Positions 33,819 to 44,895 are shown, counted from the first letter of the stretch. The stretch: DNA of 64,000 nt from Clostridiales bacterium oral taxon 876 str. F0540 (GCA_000466585.1 KE993462.1:166065-230064); one strand, 5' to 3'. A program made the numbers and translations. The notes: generated by a model from the letters alone, not told the origin.

Positions 33819-35039
33819 ATGAGAATACTTCATACTTCCGACTGGCATTTGGGAAAAACCTTAGAAGGGTTCAGCAGGCTGGAAGAGCAGGAACTGTTTA
33901 TAGAGGAACTCGTTGAGAAAATAGAAGAAAATAATATAGATTTAGTTATAATTGCAGGGGATATTTATGACAACGGAAATCCTCCTGCAAAAGCAGAAAA
34001 TTTGTTTTACAACGCCATAAAGAGAATTTCAGGCGGAGGTAAGAGAGCTGTATTAGTTATTGCAGGAAATCACGACAATCCAGAAAGGCTTGTAGCAGCA
34101 AGCCCTCTTGCTTATGAACATGGGGTAATAATGCTCGGAACTCCTAAAAGCTGTGCTCTTACAGGTAGGTTTGGGAATTTTGAAATTGTAGAAGCCGGAG
34201 AAGGATTTGTAGAAATTGATGTGAATAAGGAAAGAGCTGTAGTGCTTACACTTCCGTATCCTAGTGAAAAGAGATTAAATGAAATATTAACAGAGGAACT
34301 TGAAGAAGCAGAGAGAAGAAGAAGCTATTCTGAAAGAGTAGGGGAAATATTCAATAGATTATCTGAAAAATATAGAGAGGATACTATTAATCTGGCTGTT
34401 TCTCATATTTTTGTTGCGGGTGGAGAAAGCAGTGACTCGGAGCGACCTATTCAGCTTGGTGGCAGCTTAACAGTTGATGCACATATGCTTCCTAAAAAAG
34501 CACAATATATTGCACTTGGCCATTTACACAGGCCTCAGAGAGTTAAAGCAGAGGACATAGAGGCCTACTATGCAGGATCGCCGCTTCAATACAGCAAGAG
34601 TGAAATAAATTATTCTAAGTGCAGCTACATAGTTGATCTAAAAGCTGGAGAGAAAGCTAAAATAGAGCAGTTATTTTTTAAGAATCATAAACCAATTGAA
34701 GTATGGAAATGTAAGTGTGTGGAAGATGCAATTGAAAAATGCAGGGAAAATAGCGAAAGAAATGTTTGGGTATACCTTGAAATAGAAACCGATAAATTTA
34801 TTACCCAGGAAAATATCAAGCTTATAAAAGAACTTAAGAAGGATATTATTGAAATCCTGCCTGTAATTGATGGACAAGATGAAACTGCTATAGACTATGA
34901 GACTTTGAATGAAAAAAGCATGGCTGATATGTTTAAGGAGTTTTATCTAAAGGAAAGAAAAGTTGAGCCAAGCAATGAACTAATGGATTTATTTTTAAGA
35001 ATCGCTCAGGAAGAGGAGGAAGGTGCAAATGAAGCCTAG
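33819..35039 (+). CDS. sbcD: Nuclease SbcCD subunit D
   Basis: SbcD, 406 residues, is the Mre11-like Mn2+ nuclease of the SbcCD complex that opens hairpins and processes blocked DNA ends. Phosphoesterase motifs are complete: HTSDWHLGK (residues 5-13), IAGDIYDNG, VIAGNHDNPERL, VSHIF and YIALGHLHRPQ. ATG 33819 is behind AAAGGGAGTGA; the GTG at 33810 overlaps that site. Its end overlaps sbcC by 11 nt, so the two are translationally coupled. Confidence 0.95.
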   Translation: MRILHTSDWHLGKTLEGFSRLEEQELFIEELVEKIEENNIDLVIIAGDIYDNGNPPAKAENLFYNAIKRISGGGKRAVLVIAGNHDNPERLVAASPLAYEHGVIMLGTPKSCALTGRFGNFEIVEAGEGFVEIDVNKERAVVLTLPYPSEKRLNEILTEELEEAERRRSYSERVGEIFNRLSEKYREDTINLAVSHIFVAGGESSDSERPIQLGGSLTVDAHMLPKKAQYIALGHLHRPQRVKAEDIEAYYAGSPLQYSKSEINYSKCSYIVDLKAGEKAKIEQLFFKNHKPIEVWKCKCVEDAIEKCRENSERNVWVYLEIETDKFITQENIKLIKELKKDIIEILPVIDGQDETAIDYETLNEKSMADMFKEFYLKERKVEPSNELMDLFLRIAQEEEEGANEA

Positions 35040-38000
35040 AAAGCTTAAAATTAAGGGTTTAAACAGCTTTATAGATTCTCAGGAAATTGACTTTGAGAGA
35101 CTTACGGAAAAAGGCTTGTTTGGAATTTTTGGACCTACCGGAAGTGGAAAATCTACAATTTTAGATGCAATAACTATAGCACTATATGGAAGAATAGCAA
35201 GAGATTCAGATGAATTTATTAATACTGAGTGTAATGATCTATCAATTACCTATGAGTTTGAAATTGGACAAGGTAGTGAAAGAAAAAAATATGTAGCCGA
35301 TAGAAATGTTAAAAGAGATAAGAATGGAAGGTATAAGACCTCTTTAGCAAGGCTTTTGGATGTAAACGGTGGTGTTATTTTAGCGGAAGCAACCAGAGAT
35401 GTCCAAACAGAAGTAGAAAAAATAGTAGGCCTTACCTGCGACGATTTTACACGCTCTGTAGTCCTTCCTCAGGGAAAATTCAGTGAGTTTTTAAAACTTA
35501 CTGGTAAAGAGAGAAGAGATATGCTGGAAAGAATTTTCGGCTTAGAGAAGTATGGGAAAAATCTATTAGATAAGATAAGAAAAGAGAGAAATTCAAAGCT
35601 TAAGGCTATGGATTTATTAACTGGTGAGCTAAAAGGTTTTAAAGATATTTCTGAGGAAGTTTACGAAGAAAGCAAAAATCAGTTAGATATACTTCTAGAA
35701 GAGGAAAAGATATTAAAAAATAAAAAGGAAATTTTAGATGGACAGTATGAAAAATTCAAGGTTACTTGGGAACTTCAAAAAGAACTGGAAGAATATAAAA
35801 ATTTAAAGATTATATTGGATAATCAAAAAAAAGATGTTGAGGATAAAACTGAAAAAGTTAAAAAAGCTCATAATGCTTTAATAGTTAAGCCTTACATAGA
35901 CAGTTTAAAGAATACGGAAGAGAAAATAAACAAAAATCAAGAAGAATTAGCTAAACTAAGAAAGATTGTTGAGAATGTTGCTGAAAAGCTTAATTTAACT
36001 GAAAAAGACTACAACTGTATCGTTTTAAGGAAGGATAAAGAAATACCTGAGCTTGTAACGAAGGAAGCAAATTTGAATCAATCAATTGAGCTTTTAAATA
36101 AAACAGAAAAGCTGGAAGAAGAAAAAGCAGACTTGCTAGCTATTTATTATAAAAAACAGGATGAGCAGCAAAAACTTAAGAACGAACTTGAGAAAATAAA
36201 TAAAGAAAGGCTCTTACTTCAGAAAAATATTGAAGATACAATAAACAGGTTAAACTCCATCAGAGTTGAACCGGAATATAGAGATAAAGTTCAGGCCGCT
36301 TCCTATAAAGAAGCTGAATACTATGATTTAGAGGCTAAGCTAAAGGAATTATCCGGTAAGCGTGAAGATAAGAAAAAAAGCATAATAAATTTGAAGAAAC
36401 ATTACAAGGAGATTACTCTAGAACATGAAAAAATAGATAATGAATTCTTAATTATTCAAAAGGAAAAGCATGAATTAGAAAATAATTTTCCGGGAGATAA
36501 TAGTATTTTGCTTGAAAAGCAAAACTTATTAATGCAAACTAGCAAAGTTTTAGATGAAGCTCTTAGAAATATTGAGGAAAGAGATAAATTAAATGATAAG
36601 CTTAAACCTGTTTTGCAATTTAAGGTTAAGCTTGAGCAGAACCTTGCATTAGTAAATGATAATATAATGACTCTACAAAGCTCCATTGAGTTAATGCAGA
36701 AAGAAATAGAGATATCTGAAAGGGCAAATTTAGCATTTATTTTAGCAGAAAAAATTCAAGAACAAGAACCTTGTCCGGTTTGCGGGTCAGTTCATCATCC
36801 TAAACTAGCAGAACAAGTGAAGGCAGAAGGACTGGAGGACAAAAAGCAGTTATTAGAGAATTTAAAAATCAAGTTTGACAAGCTTCAGAGTGAAATGAGA
36901 GAAATTAATATGAAGCTTGTTGCGTTAGAGAAGGATAAGCAATTCATAGAAGAAGAACTTGAAAAGATCAATGAGAAGTTGGTCATAATTGATATAAATG
37001 AGATTAAGAATAGAAGATCCGTTTTAGAATATGAATTTACTGAACTTAAGAGAAATATAGAGCAATGGAACAGCAGAAAAACTGCTAATGATAAGAATCT
37101 TTTAGATATAAAAGACTTTAAAACTAATATAGAAAAAGATCTAATTAAGTTAAGCGAAACAGTTAAAGGTGAAGAAGTAGCACTAGCTGAGGTTGATAAT
37201 ACTTTTAATGAACTATCCGAGCAGCTTAAAAATTCAAAAGAAGAATATTTAAATTTAAAAGTCGAACTTAAAATAGAAAATATAGAAGTAAAGCTTCAAG
37301 AGCTTAAAAATTACGAGAAGGAAGCCTTGACTCTGCAAAGGGATGAAAAGAATTTAAGAAGTTCTCTGGAAAGTGTTGAAGAAAGAAGAGAAGAATTTAA
37401 TAAATTGATAGGTAATTATGAAGTAGAGATTGCTAAAATACTTGAAATCGGTAAGGAAAAGAAAGCTGTAGTAGATGATTATAAAAAAGAAATTGGCAGG
37501 CTGTCCGAAGGAAAGGAACCAAGAAAGAATATTGAAGTTATAAGAGAGGCTATAGCAGAAATAAAGAGTTTAGAGGCAAACTTAAAGACTAAGCTTGATA
37601 ACATAAAAAATGAAAAGCAGCAGTTAGAAAATAAATCACTAAGCTTAGAAGAAGGTAATAATGCTTTGAGTAAGGTCCTCATAGAACAGGAAGAGCAGTT
37701 AATAAAATCATTGACTGATAATAGATTTACAAGCAGAGAGGAAGCTTTAAATTGCTTATTGCCTAAGGAGTATATTTCAAATCTTGAAAGCTTTATAAAG
37801 GATTATGAAGATAAACTAAAGAATACTGAAAATAATATACTTAGAATAGAGAAAAGATTAGCCGGTGATTTAATTGAGGAAGAGATGTGGAATAATCTTC
37901 AGCTGGAAAGAATAGAAAATAATAATAGGCTTGATATAAAGCTTCAAGAAATAGCTAAGTGTCAGCAAAGCATAGAAAAACTTAAAAAAGAACTGGAGGA

Positions 38001-38553
38001 GCTTAAAGAACTTTTAAAACAAAAGAAAGAGCTGGAGCATATACAGAGTTTATTAGATGACTTAGATAAATTGGTTCAAGGAAACAGATTTGTAGAATTT
38101 GTAGCCATGAACCAACTGAAATATATTGCACTGGAAGCGTCAAAAAGGCTTAAGGATATAACAAGAGGAAGGTATGCTCTTGAATTGGACTCCAATGGAA
38201 ACTTTACTATGAGAGATGACTTTAACGGAGGGGTTATACGACCTACCAGTACTTTGTCCGGAGGGGAAACCTTCCTTACCTCGCTTGCACTGGCATTATC
38301 TTTATCATCTCAAATTCAGTTAAAAGGGAGTGCACCTTTGGAATTCTTCTTTCTTGATGAAGGTTTTGGAACTCTTGATACTGATCTTTTAGAAATAGTA
38401 ATAAGCTCACTTGAAAGACTGCATAGTGATAGATTGAGTGTAGGTATTATAAGTCATGTAGAGGAACTTAAAAATAGAGTCCCTGTTAAGCTAATTGTAG
38501 AACCAGCACTTCCAGGACAAGGCGGAAGTAAAGTTAAGATAGAATATACTTAA
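35029..38553 (+). CDS. sbcC: Nuclease SbcCD subunit C (SMC-like ATPase)
   Basis: SbcC, 1174 residues, is the Rad50-like partner of SbcD. The N-terminal Walker A is FGPTGSGKSTIL (about 33-44), followed by a Q-loop VLPQGKFSEF. Two long coiled-coil arms meet at a zinc hook, CPVCG, near residue 582. The C-terminal half has the signature LSGGETFLTSLALAL and Walker B FFLDEGFGTLD. ATG 35029 has GAGGAAGGTG upstream; a GTG two codons earlier is inside that site. A terminator follows. Confidence 0.95.
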   Translation: MKPRKLKIKGLNSFIDSQEIDFERLTEKGLFGIFGPTGSGKSTILDAITIALYGRIARDSDEFINTECNDLSITYEFEIGQGSERKKYVADRNVKRDKNGRYKTSLARLLDVNGGVILAEATRDVQTEVEKIVGLTCDDFTRSVVLPQGKFSEFLKLTGKERRDMLERIFGLEKYGKNLLDKIRKERNSKLKAMDLLTGELKGFKDISEEVYEESKNQLDILLEEEKILKNKKEILDGQYEKFKVTWELQKELEEYKNLKIILDNQKKDVEDKTEKVKKAHNALIVKPYIDSLKNTEEKINKNQEELAKLRKIVENVAEKLNLTEKDYNCIVLRKDKEIPELVTKEANLNQSIELLNKTEKLEEEKADLLAIYYKKQDEQQKLKNELEKINKERLLLQKNIEDTINRLNSIRVEPEYRDKVQAASYKEAEYYDLEAKLKELSGKREDKKKSIINLKKHYKEITLEHEKIDNEFLIIQKEKHELENNFPGDNSILLEKQNLLMQTSKVLDEALRNIEERDKLNDKLKPVLQFKVKLEQNLALVNDNIMTLQSSIELMQKEIEISERANLAFILAEKIQEQEPCPVCGSVHHPKLAEQVKAEGLEDKKQLLENLKIKFDKLQSEMREINMKLVALEKDKQFIEEELEKINEKLVIIDINEIKNRRSVLEYEFTELKRNIEQWNSRKTANDKNLLDIKDFKTNIEKDLIKLSETVKGEEVALAEVDNTFNELSEQLKNSKEEYLNLKVELKIENIEVKLQELKNYEKEALTLQRDEKNLRSSLESVEERREEFNKLIGNYEVEIAKILEIGKEKKAVVDDYKKEIGRLSEGKEPRKNIEVIREAIAEIKSLEANLKTKLDNIKNEKQQLENKSLSLEEGNNALSKVLIEQEEQLIKSLTDNRFTSREEALNCLLPKEYISNLESFIKDYEDKLKNTENNILRIEKRLAGDLIEEEMWNNLQLERIENNNRLDIKLQEIAKCQQSIEKLKKELEELKELLKQKKELEHIQSLLDDLDKLVQGNRFVEFVAMNQLKYIALEASKRLKDITRGRYALELDSNGNFTMRDDFNGGVIRPTSTLSGGETFLTSLALALSLSSQIQLKGSAPLEFFFLDEGFGTLDTDLLEIVISSLERLHSDRLSVGIISHVEELKNRVPVKLIVEPALPGQGGSKVKIEYT

Positions 38554-38558
38554 AATAT

Positions 38559-38597
38559 AAAAAACAGAGCAGTAATAGAAACTGCTCTGTTTTTATA
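38559..38597. terminator. Bidirectional intrinsic terminator
   Basis: A 13-bp perfect stem (38561-38573 with 38581-38593) flanked by A and T runs, between converging sbcC and the chemoreceptor gene. Confidence 0.85.
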
Positions 38598-38600
38598 TGA

Positions 38601-40652
38601 TTATATCTTAAATTTTTCAATAAGTATATCTAAATTTTGTGCAAGCTTATACAGATCATCAGCCTGTGACCTAACTGTGTGAATATCGTTAAGCTGACTT
38701 GATACACTTGCATTAACTTCCTCTGAAGCAGCGGCAGATTGCTGTGCTATAGCAGAAATATTATAAATATTAGAGGTTAATTTACTGCTCTTTGAAAGCA
38801 TAGCTTCTATATTAGAACTCATAGCTTGTATAGTTTGATTAATCGCTTTTATTGATTTACTTAATTTGTTAAAGCTCTCTTCTGTAATAGAAACTGCGTT
38901 ACTTTGATTTTCTACATTTCTCTTTATATTATCCATATCAGAGGAGGTTAACTTGGTTGTATCTATAATTTTTGTTATTATAGCCTTAATATTTTCAGCT
39001 GAGTCAGAGGATTGCTCTGCAAGCTTTCTAACTTCTTCTGCGACTACAGCAAAGCCTTTTCCGGATTCACCTGCTCTTGCAGCTTCGATGGCAGCATTAA
39101 GAGCCAAAAGGTTTGTCTGTGAGGAAATATTCAGTATAGTTTCCAGTATATTTCCAATGTTTTCGGTTTGTTTAACTAAATTATCAATACTATATGAGAT
39201 TTGTGATACACCGTCGATAGTTGATATATTTTTCTGCTTTAAGTCTTTCACAGAGGCGACAGCTCTTTCATTATTTAAGTCCATATCTTTGCTTTCATGA
39301 ATAATCGTTTCTTTATATTGGTCTATTTCTGAAAGGCTTTGATTAAACTCAGCTGTTATTCCTGAAGCCTTCTCAGTTTCTGAAGCTTGCTGCATAGTAC
39401 CTTGAGAAATTTCATCAATAACTCTTGCAATTTCTGCTGAGGACGTAGTAACTTCGTCAGAACGTCTGCTTAATTCCTCAGAAAAATTAACTACTTGTGC
39501 AGCAGAAGCCTTAACCGAATTAACTAAGCTTTTCATGCTGCCTATCATATTGGTAAACTTGTTCCCAAGTTCTCCAAGCTCATCTTTTGAATTCACCTCA
39601 GTGATTACCGTTAAGTCTCCCGCTTCACCTTTTTCCATAGCTTCCCTTAAGTGATGAATTGGCGTTGTTATGTTTTTAGAAACTCTGTATCCTATAATTA
39701 TTGATATTATTATAAATAAAATAAATACACCGATAAGTATAGATAAAGTTTTTATAATTTTTGAATTAACTTCAGAAGTATCTAAAAGACCAACAAGTTT
39801 CCATCCGGATTTATTGTTTTCAGTATAATAAATATATCTATCTTTACCGCCAAATTTTGATTGAACAGTTTGAGATTTACCGCTCATAAGCGGTTTCATC
39901 CAGGATACTTCACTAGCATTTTTAAAACCATTATCGACCTTTTGATCTTTAGTGTCATCATTTGAATTAACTCTGTCAGGATTTAAGTTTTTAGAAGTTA
40001 AATCTTTATTTTTAGAAGCGATTACTACACCGGTTTTATCAAGAAGCATTATTTCTCCAGAGTTTTCTATCTTGGTATCTATAAATAATTTCGCTATGTT
40101 TGAAATATCTATATCAATACCTGCAACTCCAACAACGCTGCCCTTATCGTCTATTATAGCCTTAGTGGCGGTAACAACCATTCTTCCGGTAGAAATGTCA
40201 AAATAGGCATCCTGCCATAGTGTCTTTAAGCTGTTTGAAACTGAATTTTTATACCAGGATTTTGTTCTGGGATCATAGCCTTCCGGAAGCTTAGCTTCTG
40301 GATATATATACATTAAACCGTTTTCAGTAGCTATATACGAATTTAATATTTTTGAGTTTGCTTTAATAACTGAATTCAATTCTTTTTTTAACAAATCAGT
40401 CTTATCTTTATCTAAAGAAGCTTTAGATGTAGGGTTTTCTGCAAGCTGTGCAAGATTTGACTCATAGCCTGTATACATTTCATCAATAACATTATTTACA
40501 CCTTGAACAGTTTTTTGAACAGAATTTGTGTAGGAAGTCTTGAGGGTACTTGATAACATTGTATTAGATAGAACTGCAGTGATAGACATTGGAAGCAAAA
40601 TAATAACTAAGAATGTTGCAATTAATCTTCTTTTGATGGTTTTAAACTTCAT
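38601..40652 (-). CDS. Methyl-accepting chemotaxis protein with dCache sensor
   Basis: A 683-residue transmembrane chemoreceptor. Membrane helices lie at about 11-30 and 305-325. Between them is a dCache-type extracellular sensor ([31 protein letters not shown]). HAMP follows ([19 protein letters not shown]), then the long helical signalling domain with the conserved tip [18 protein letters not shown]. There is no CheB/CheR-binding pentapeptide at the C-terminus. Cache ligands are usually amino or carboxylic acids; the ligand is unknown. ATG 40652 follows AAGGGTGAT. No chemotaxis genes are nearby, so it is an orphan receptor. Confidence 0.92.
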   Translation of the reverse strand: MKFKTIKRRLIATFLVIILLPMSITAVLSNTMLSSTLKTSYTNSVQKTVQGVNNVIDEMYTGYESNLAQLAENPTSKASLDKDKTDLLKKELNSVIKANSKILNSYIATENGLMYIYPEAKLPEGYDPRTKSWYKNSVSNSLKTLWQDAYFDISTGRMVVTATKAIIDDKGSVVGVAGIDIDISNIAKLFIDTKIENSGEIMLLDKTGVVIASKNKDLTSKNLNPDRVNSNDDTKDQKVDNGFKNASEVSWMKPLMSGKSQTVQSKFGGKDRYIYYTENNKSGWKLVGLLDTSEVNSKIIKTLSILIGVFILFIIISIIIGYRVSKNITTPIHHLREAMEKGEAGDLTVITEVNSKDELGELGNKFTNMIGSMKSLVNSVKASAAQVVNFSEELSRRSDEVTTSSAEIARVIDEISQGTMQQASETEKASGITAEFNQSLSEIDQYKETIIHESKDMDLNNERAVASVKDLKQKNISTIDGVSQISYSIDNLVKQTENIGNILETILNISSQTNLLALNAAIEAARAGESGKGFAVVAEEVRKLAEQSSDSAENIKAIITKIIDTTKLTSSDMDNIKRNVENQSNAVSITEESFNKLSKSIKAINQTIQAMSSNIEAMLSKSSKLTSNIYNISAIAQQSAAASEEVNASVSSQLNDIHTVRSQADDLYKLAQNLDILIEKFKI

Positions 40653-40814
40653 GTTTTATATCACCCTTATGTAATGCGCATAATTTAGCAAAAAAAATTG
40701 TATCCACTCAAGTATACTAAATTTTTTTGCGAAAATAAAGTCGAATTTAATGTTTCAGATATCTTCATATCTTCTGTCAAATTGTAATATAAAATTTAAT
40801 ATGTTAGATACAAA

Positions 40815-40856
40815 AAAGCAAAAAAATAGATTTTTGCTATCCTAGCAAAAATCTAT
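40815..40856 (-). terminator. Terminator of the AEC carrier gene
   Basis: A 14-bp perfect stem (40856-40843 with 40839-40826) around the stop codon is followed by six Ts on the minus strand. Confidence 0.8.
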
Positions 40857-41775
40857 AAACAGGTATAAACAGTAGGCTTGCTATTGTGGTTACTGCAATC
40901 ATTACCGAGGCATATTCATAATCTGCTCCATATTCTTTAGTAACTATTGAAGCGGTTGCCATTACAGGTAAAGCAGATTGAATAAAAAATACATTCTTCA
41001 TGAGTGTCGGTGCAGATAAAATTAATGAAAAACAGAAAGTTATAAAAGGAGAAATAACAAATCGTCCGGTTATTACACCCATAGTATATTTATCAAATCT
41101 AAAATTCTTTAAATTTATAGAGCTTATAACTATACCTATAAAAAGCATAGACATAGGAGTTGTTAAGTTTCCTAAATACTTACATGTATCCATAATAAAC
41201 TTTGGAAGCCTTATATCAAGAAGAATAAAAATTATGCCTGATATAAATCCAATCAGGGGAGGAGTAAAAACATTTCTTAGATTATTTATTGTAAAAAGTT
41301 TTGAGTTTTTTAGACCTCCATCCTTTTTTATCAAGTAAATTCCAAGCGTCCAAAATATTGTCGTATTTGAAAAATAATAATAAAGTACATGAGGAACGCT
41401 GGATTCTCCAAATAGGGCAATATTAACAGGAAGTCCTATAAAAATAGTGTTTGAAAGAAAAAACATACATTGAAAGGTACCACTTCTATCTGGAGCTATA
41501 TTTATAACTTTTGAAATAAATACACTTATTAAATAGCAAACTATTATTGATATAAAGGGAATAATAATTCCAACTCCAGAATGTGATAAGCTTTCTTTTG
41601 TAAAAGTAGTCATTAAATTCGATACCATAAGTGCAGGAAGAGATAAATTAATAACTATTTTTGAAAAAAGTTTTGAGGTGCTCTCATCAAACCATTTCTT
41701 TTTTGCTAATATATACCCTAAACTAATCATAAGTATTATACTTATTATACTTTGTGCTGCATCAATTAGAAGCAT
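40837..41775 (-). CDS. AEC family (auxin efflux carrier-like) transporter
   Basis: 312 residues, about ten membrane helices in two five-helix halves, with SLGYILAKKKWF near the start and NLSLPALMVSNL and QSALPVMATASIVTKEYGADYEYAS as family segments. Bacterial AEC proteins export or exchange organic acids such as malate or malonate; the substrate is unknown. ATG 41775 follows GGTGGTGATATAG. It diverges from the M3 peptidase gene. Confidence 0.85.
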   Translation of the reverse strand: MLLIDAAQSIISIILMISLGYILAKKKWFDESTSKLFSKIVINLSLPALMVSNLMTTFTKESLSHSGVGIIIPFISIIVCYLISVFISKVINIAPDRSGTFQCMFFLSNTIFIGLPVNIALFGESSVPHVLYYYFSNTTIFWTLGIYLIKKDGGLKNSKLFTINNLRNVFTPPLIGFISGIIFILLDIRLPKFIMDTCKYLGNLTTPMSMLFIGIVISSINLKNFRFDKYTMGVITGRFVISPFITFCFSLILSAPTLMKNVFFIQSALPVMATASIVTKEYGADYEYASVMIAVTTIASLLFIPVYRFLLG

Positions 41776-41880
41776 CTATATCACCACCAGTATAATTATT
41801 GCACAAATTAGCGTTAAAAAGAAGGAATTTATTGAGAATTTAGAGAATAATAATCTTATGGTTAAAGGAGGGAAATAGAT

Positions 41881-43647
41881 ATGAATATGAGATGGAGTCT
41901 TGAAGAGCTTTATACGTCCTTTGAAAGTGATAAATTTAGAGATGATGTTTCTAAATATGATAAATGTATTAATGACCTAAAGAAATGGGCTTCTGAAAAT
42001 TTAGTAGATGCTAATAGAGCAGCAGAAAAAATTGAGAAATATATAAAAATGAAGAGTGAGTTTTATAATCTTTATATAAAACTTAGCGATTATTCTGAGC
42101 TTACTTTAAGTGTTGATGCTAAAAATGAAAAGGCGGCTGCAGCTTCAGAAGAGATTGATAGCAAATATACAGAGCTTACAGAAGTTGATGTGAATTTTGA
42201 GAAGTGGCTTGCAAGTTTGGAACATCTTGCTGAAATTTTAGATTCTTCTAATTTTATTAAAGAGCATGAGTTTTATCTAAAGGAACTTATAGAAAGAAAT
42301 AAATATCTTTTAAGTGAAAAAGAAGAAATAGTAGTTGCAAAGATGATGAATACCGGGTCAAACGCTTGGAGCAAGCTTCAAAATACTGTTACTTCAAATT
42401 TGCTGGTTGATATTGTGATTAAAGATGAAGAAAAGAAACTTCCTCTTCCAGTGGTAAGAAATATGGCTTACAGCAATGATGCTGAAACTAGAAAGATTGC
42501 TTATGAAGCAGAGCTTAAAGCTTATAAAAAGATGGAAGAGGCATCAGCAGCAGCATTAAATGGCATAAAAGGTGAAGTTATCACTGTAAGCAAGCTAAGA
42601 GGATATGAATCCCCATTAGAAGAAACTCTTATTAATTCCAGATTGGATAAGCAAACACTTGAAGCAATGCTTACTGCAATGAAGGAAAGTCTTCCAAGCT
42701 TTAGAAAGTTTTATCTTAAAAAAGCAAATAAACTTGGACATAAGAAAGGACTGCCTTTCTATGATCTTTTTGCTCCTACTGGTGAGTCTGACATGAGATT
42801 TACATATGAAGAAGCAAGAGATTTTGTAGTTAAAAATTTTAGAACCTTCAGCGAAAAGCTAGCTGACTTTGCGGATAATGCTTTTGAAAAAAGGTGGATT
42901 GATGCAGAACCGAGAGAAGGTAAAAGGGGAGGAGCATTTTGCTCTAACATTCATCCAATAGGCGAAAGTAGAATTATGAGTAACTTTACCGGAAGCTTTT
43001 CGGATGTAGCAACTTTAGCACATGAATTAGGGCATGGTTATCATGGAAGTTGTCTTATGGAAGAGAGCTATTTAAACAGCAGATATACCATGCCTATAGC
43101 TGAAACAGCATCAATATTCTGCGAAACTATTGTAAAAAATGCGGCTCTTAAAAATGCATCCAAGGGAGAGGCTTATACAATACTTGAAGGAGATATTTCT
43201 GATTCTGCGCAAGTAATTGTTGACATATACAGCAGATATCTATTTGAAACCGAATTGTTTAAAAGAAGGGAAAAGGCATCTTTGTCTGTGAATGAACTAA
43301 AAGAAATAATGCTGAAGGCGCAGAAGGAGGCATATGGAGAAGGTCTTGATGAAAATTATCTGCATCCTTATATGTGGGTGTGTAAACCTCACTATTATTA
43401 TGCAGGCCAGAATTTTTACAACTTCCCTTATGCTTTTGGACTTTTATTTTCAAAAGGACTTTATGCTGAATATCTAAGACGAGGTGAAAGCTTTGTAAAT
43501 GATTATGATAAACTTTTATCAGTTACAGGAAAAAATAAGATTGCTGATGTTACAGCTTTGATGGATATAGACATACATTCAGTAGATTTTTGGAGAAGTT
43601 CTTTAAAATTAATTGAGAAGGATATTGAGAAATTTGTTAGTTTATAA
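41881..43647 (+). CDS. M3 family oligoendopeptidase (PepF-like)
   Basis: A 588-residue cytosolic zinc metallopeptidase that cuts short peptides. The zinc motif is HELGHGYH near residue 381 (HExxH), with the third ligand in the downstream AETASIFCE segment. Family marks also include SNFTGSFSDVATLAHE and HPYMWVCKPHYY. ATG 41881 follows GGAGGGAAATAGAT. The next gene starts 38 nt downstream without a terminator, so the two may be cotranscribed. Confidence 0.92.
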   Translation: MNMRWSLEELYTSFESDKFRDDVSKYDKCINDLKKWASENLVDANRAAEKIEKYIKMKSEFYNLYIKLSDYSELTLSVDAKNEKAAAASEEIDSKYTELTEVDVNFEKWLASLEHLAEILDSSNFIKEHEFYLKELIERNKYLLSEKEEIVVAKMMNTGSNAWSKLQNTVTSNLLVDIVIKDEEKKLPLPVVRNMAYSNDAETRKIAYEAELKAYKKMEEASAAALNGIKGEVITVSKLRGYESPLEETLINSRLDKQTLEAMLTAMKESLPSFRKFYLKKANKLGHKKGLPFYDLFAPTGESDMRFTYEEARDFVVKNFRTFSEKLADFADNAFEKRWIDAEPREGKRGGAFCSNIHPIGESRIMSNFTGSFSDVATLAHELGHGYHGSCLMEESYLNSRYTMPIAETASIFCETIVKNAALKNASKGEAYTILEGDISDSAQVIVDIYSRYLFETELFKRREKASLSVNELKEIMLKAQKEAYGEGLDENYLHPYMWVCKPHYYYAGQNFYNFPYAFGLLFSKGLYAEYLRRGESFVNDYDKLLSVTGKNKIADVTALMDIDIHSVDFWRSSLKLIEKDIEKFVSL

Positions 43648-43685
43648 TAGAATTTAAAAAATAATATTTTAGAAGGGTGATACAA

Positions 43686-44174
43686 ATGATAGATTTATCA
43701 AAAGCGCTGGACTTTCAAGGTTATTTAAATAAGAGTACCGAGGAGCAAAAAGAAAAACTGCTTAAAACTTATGAGAGTACTAAACTTTCAAAGCAGGCAG
43801 AAGAAGAGATTAAGAAATTAGATAAAAATGTTAATGTTGTGGTGTTTTCAGAAGGCTACTGTCCTGATTGTGTAGTTACATTACCTTATGTAAAGAGAAT
43901 GCAGGAATTAAACAGCAACATAAAAGTATTTTATTATGGAATGAATGGCAATAAGGAGCTCTTGGAAGAATATACCGGGACTTCAAGAATACCTACAGTT
44001 ATGACTTTTACTGAGGACATGAAGCCAAAGGGGGCATATGTTGAGGTGCCTCAACCAATAGCCGAAAAAGCAGCAATACTTCCTTCCGATAAGCAAAAGG
44101 AACTTATAAAGGAATATAGAGAAGGCAAGTACAACGATCTTATTGAAAATGAACTCTTAGACATAATTAAATAG
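43686..44174 (+). CDS. Thioredoxin-like protein
   Basis: 162 residues with a thioredoxin fold. The active-site-like motif is EGYCPDCVVTLPYV (CPDC, near residue 58), and the cis-proline region reads TSRIPTVMTF. It has no signal peptide, so it is a cytosolic disulfide reductase or redox sensor candidate. ATG 43686 follows GAAGGGTGAT. It is likely cotranscribed with the M3 peptidase gene and ends at a strong terminator. Confidence 0.85.
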   Translation: MIDLSKALDFQGYLNKSTEEQKEKLLKTYESTKLSKQAEEEIKKLDKNVNVVVFSEGYCPDCVVTLPYVKRMQELNSNIKVFYYGMNGNKELLEEYTGTSRIPTVMTFTEDMKPKGAYVEVPQPIAEKAAILPSDKQKELIKEYREGKYNDLIENELLDIIK

Positions 44175-44210
44175 TAAAAATGGGATGTTTTTTAACATCC
44201 CATTTTTACT
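44173..44210. terminator. Bidirectional intrinsic terminator
   Basis: A 17-bp perfect stem (44173-44189 with 44194-44210) with a T-rich loop, between converging genes. Confidence 0.85.
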
Positions 44211-44211
44211 G

Positions 44212-44862
44212 TCATACTTTCAAATAGGTGTTTCCATCAAGCGGTATAACTACTTGAAGCGGAGGAGTTTTTCCTGCAAGTCCAACTGCATAAATAGTAT
44301 AAATCCTATTTGGAAGCAGTCTTATGTTAGGTACATGAAGAACTCTTTGATTTGTTGAAGTTAAATATACATCAAAAGTATGAATTCCAGGAGTAATTGC
44401 TATATAGTTTGTCACTTGTTTATAAGAGGTATTGGTAAAGACTTTTTTTCCATCAGCATATATATCTACACTTGGTGCGTTAGGAGAAAGATGAGCAAAT
44501 CTCACATATGCTTTGCCTTGAACGCCGTTGAATACTGGCTCTAAAATTGGCAGCAGACTTACTTCTGGAAGGGTACCTATTGCTGCTGCGGTTATAATTG
44601 ATTTATCAGGAATATTAACTTCAGTATTTATGACAGAAATATCTTTTCTTCCTGATGGAAATACTTTTACGTTATATTTTCCTGCTTCAATACCTAAATA
44701 TGGAGAGAAGTTTTTATAATGAAGATTCTTAACAACTAGCTTATCATTTACATAAACATCTACAGCAGGAGCATTTGGTGAAGCATGGAAAACACGAATG
44801 TATGAGCTGGTTTTAGGTGCTCTGTGAAGGGAGGAGCAGTAGTCATAGTAGGGGCTATACAT
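44212..44862 (-). CDS. DUF4397 protein, putative spore surface protein
   Basis: 216 residues with two DUF4397 beta-sandwich repeats: one starts VFHASPNAPAVDVYVN (about 24-120), the other FAHLSPNAPSVDIYADG (about 124-215). The N-terminus MYSPYYDYCSSLHRAP is Tyr-rich and is not a signal peptide. A sigma-K-type promoter (44896-44922) points to late mother-cell expression, so a coat or exosporium protein is a reasonable inference. ATG 44862 follows AAAAGGAGATTTATA. The biochemical role of DUF4397 is not known to me. Confidence 0.8.
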   Translation of the reverse strand: MYSPYYDYCSSLHRAPKTSSYIRVFHASPNAPAVDVYVNDKLVVKNLHYKNFSPYLGIEAGKYNVKVFPSGRKDISVINTEVNIPDKSIITAAAIGTLPEVSLLPILEPVFNGVQGKAYVRFAHLSPNAPSVDIYADGKKVFTNTSYKQVTNYIAITPGIHTFDVYLTSTNQRVLHVPNIRLLPNRIYTIYAVGLAGKTPPLQVVIPLDGNTYLKV

Positions 44863-44895
44863 TATAAATCTCCTTTTGAATTATTACTACATTTT

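Noticed and set aside
38953..39300. Plus-strand 115-codon frame inside the chemoreceptor gene
   Set aside because: Antisense to the conserved signalling domain; composition mirrors it and no start signal is present.
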